Assembly: GCA_004335835.1 (NCBI GenBank)
Contig: RWJK01000327.1
Span: 1 to 11,051, forward strand
Source: Scenedesmus sp. ARA3
Lineage: Eukaryota; Chlorophyta; Chlorophyceae; Sphaeropleales; Scenedesmaceae
Reading direction: 5' to 3'
DNA: 11,051 bases
Made by a program: the position numbers and the translations under genes. Of the stretch, positions 1 to 11,051 are shown in pieces; within the stretch, counting starts at the first letter, position 1; each line of letters opens with the position of its first letter. Below the pieces are notes generated by a model that was not told the origin of the DNA, did not search any database, and saw only the letters and a list, made by a program, of their open reading frames with translations.

Positions 1-4208
<4,208 letters not shown>

Positions 4209-6028
4209 GACTGTTATCGATTGTACAACTACTGCAATCGCGCAGCCAATTCGGTGGCAATCAAGCGCAGCTGTCAGTGTTCAAATGGAATTGCCGGGCG
4301 ACCGGCCTGACCACACACGTCTCAGATGTACAGGCTGTTCCAGCACGCGTGACAGCAGAATTGATGACAACTGCTTTGCATTGCTCATGCTCTGTTACAG
4401 CGTCGCCGCCAAATGATGTGACAACATCAAATCCGGCCCGGTTCTGCCAGCCCGGCCCGCCATCTCCAATCGTTAGCCGAAGCACGTAGACGCCTTCACC
4501 CATGGAGCACGAATAAAAGTTTGCTGTAGTATAAAGAGTTACACGTGCAATTGACTAGGTCTGTGGCTAACGAACTTGCTGCGGTAAAACAGGGCGTCAG
4601 GACTTCAAGCCACAGCAAGCCAGTGGCCTAAGGCCATGTGATAACATGCTCTGAGAACTTTCTTCTGAAAGTTTAAAAGGCCGCAACCGCTTAAGAACGC
4701 ACATCAAGTAGGATGGAGCTGCAGTACACAACAGCAACACTGGCTGTTGCAGCCGTGGCCACCTTTTTGCGAAGCATACCTCAATCAAACAGTACTGGCA
4801 TGACAGCAGCGTCGGCATGACAAGACAGCAGGTTCGCTGCGGCAGCGCCTGCTGCAGTAGCCCTGCTGGGCTGCATGCAAAACATAACACTCCCATTATA
4901 ACAACATATGCCTGCTGGCACATCAAAGCAGCAGCAAGCTTGCTGCTCGCCTTGAGGTGCATTAGGCATGCGGCAGGGCACTAGTGCTGCGAGTCATCTG
5001 TCAGTCAACATGCATTCTGTTGTTACAGGGCTGCAGCAACGCGCCACCTGGGCATGTACAGCAGACACAGCCTTACGCGAATACAAAGCAATAGCCAAAA
5101 CTCGCCTTCAACTGTGCCGCAACGATTGCGTCTATGACTGCGCTCGCGTGTATGCCACACTGCCAGCATACTGCACAAACCCGTGCAACAAAAGCACCTG
5201 CAAAGCATTCACTGACTGGCACAGTACGTGTGTGTGGAGCATAAAGATGGCTGAACACAAAACCAACATGCCAATCCAGGCAAAGCACGGCATGAATATG
5301 TAACAGCTACAATCACATCAAAAACCGGGACGTGCTTATCCCACGGCCTGTAGCAGACCCAACACTCTTGGCCGCTGTCATCAGCAGTACACATGGCATG
5401 ATACAACCATCACACACCAGCAGCAGGGGACAGCGTGGCCACACAAGCTAATTTGCAGCTGAAGGTATGGCCAGCAGCAACTTCTCAGTCTGATACATGG
5501 GCAGTGTGCCAACAGCCACTGCAAAAAGAGTACAGGCCCGCCAACCGGCAAGCAAGGCAACTGCGCCCTGTCAATGCCACATAGTGAACGTGTTGTGTTT
5601 TCAACCTTCTTCCACAATAAGTCAGCTGCTGCTGCTTGCCGACTGCTGCTGTCTGCCAACTGCTGAAACAGCTGGTGCATCCAGCTGCACTACGGCACAG
5701 CTACTGGAATGAGCTTGAAAGCATGCTGCACCTGTGTGATTGCTGATGGCAGCAGCTCACCTACAGGGACCAGCCAGACCACTAGCAGCGACAGCAGCAG
5801 CAGCTGCCTGTTTATGCACCAGCAGCAGCAGCAGCGCACTTGTGTGCATCAGCATCAGCTGCCCTAAAGCCAATACATGAAGGTGCATGCACTCCTGCAT
5901 GCTCCTTCTCTTCCTTCCCAGAAAAAGAAGCAGCAGCAGCAGCAGCTGCAGCAGCAGCAGCAGCAGAACAGCAGCAAGATATGCTGCTCCTGTTCGTGCA
6001 GTTGCTGCTGCTAAATCTCTTGAGCCAT
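4209..6028. other. Intergenic region: protease 3'UTR and haloperoxidase-like 5' region
   Basis: No gene is supportable here. Open frames exist on both strands (for example 4968-5303 plus, 4261-4503 and 4597-4962 minus) but show no recognisable domain, and their Cys/Ala/His-rich composition is typical of frames through CAG-rich sequence. Near 5930-5970 there is (AGC)n. No TATA box could be placed convincingly upstream of the start at 4208. Confidence 0.6.
5023..5027 (-). promoter_or_regulatory. Candidate TGTAA polyadenylation signal for the protease gene
   Basis: TGTAA is the usual poly(A) signal in Chlamydomonadales and related algae. This is the first minus-strand occurrence I found downstream of the protease stop, about 1.1 kb away. 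That distance is long and a five-base motif is weak evidence. Confidence 0.25.
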
Positions 6029-6110
6029 CTACTCCTGCACCTGCTGCTGCTCCTGAATGCCCACGGGCTTCTGCGGGTTGCGCGTCATCTGCATCTTGTG
6101 CATGCTGCTA
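6029..6110 (-). repeat. Copy of the protease C-terminal tail, including the stop codon
   Basis: The minus strand reads SMHKMQMTRNPQKPVGIQEQ, then QQVQE-TAG (stop 6029-6031), matching the real tail SMHKMQMMSNPQKPQGILQQ...VQE-TAG 125 bp upstream. The reading frame and stop are intact. It lies in the presumptive 3'UTR and could serve only through alternative splicing. Confidence 0.82.
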
Positions 6111-6153
6111 CAGCTGCAACTGCGGCAGCAGCAGCAGCAGCAGCAAAAGGGCC

Positions 6154-11051
<4,898 letters not shown>

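Noticed and set aside
4261..4503. Minus-strand frame starting MGEGVYVLRLTIGDGG upstream of the haloperoxidase-like gene
   Set aside because: It could be an upstream exon or upstream ORF, but it ends in a stop before the signal-peptide exon, shows no known domain and has no clear donor in a useful phase.
4597..4962. Minus-strand open frame of 121 codons
   Set aside because: Cys/Leu/Ala-rich, no motif, no splice support; probably chance.
4968..5303. Plus-strand open frame of 111 codons in the intergenic region
   Set aside because: No recognisable domain, no splice or promoter context, and similar-length frames occur in all six frames of this stop-poor sequence. A TGTAA just after it is a weak hint only.

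Overview
The window looks like nuclear DNA of a chlorophycean green alga. It carries intron-rich genes with short exons (26 to 351 nt), GT-AG introns that mostly end in (CTG)n-CAG, C/G-biased third codon positions, abundant CAG/CTG microsatellites, and a papain-type protease with a C-terminal granulin domain, the plant/algal RD21 architecture. The species cannot be fixed from the sequence. Nothing looks prokaryotic. No tRNA, rRNA, CRISPR array or recognisable transposon was seen.

Two genes were reconstructed, both on the minus strand. (1) Positions 11051 down to 6154 hold the 3' nine exons of a granulin-containing cysteine protease (I29 prodomain end, papain catalytic domain with Cys, His and Asn, granulin domain, Ser/Gln-rich tail). 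Its 5' end lies to the right of the window. (2) Positions 4208 down past the left edge hold the first six exons of a secreted protein resembling the vanadium-dependent haloperoxidase / PAP2 superfamily. It has a clear signal peptide, an N-terminal helical region, and the family's pre-catalytic WADGP...TPPG segment. The vanadate-binding core would lie left of position 1. Splice phases agree at every junction of both models, which is the main support for them since no transcript data were available. The 1.8 kb between the genes (4209-6028) holds presumptive 3'UTR, intergenic sequence and 5' region, with no gene I can support.

The striking feature is that most exons of both genes have partial, diverged tandem copies in the adjacent introns, collinear with the gene. 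Copies of exon starts, with their acceptor, lie upstream of the intact exon. Copies of exon ends, with their donor, lie downstream. This is what many independent 100-330 bp tandem duplications across splice junctions would leave. Arrays reach four copies (about 178 bp period, haloperoxidase exon 3), three copies (about 250 bp period, haloperoxidase exon 6) and seven copies (protease exon 4, with a higher-order period of about 327 bp). Several copies keep their reading frame and splice sites and differ from the real exon mainly at silent positions. They are candidates for alternative, mutually exclusive or poison exons. Others carry stops or frameshifts and look like relics.

Exon borders were set by eye from reading frame, homology and splice-site consensus. 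RNA-seq and long-read checks would be decisive.
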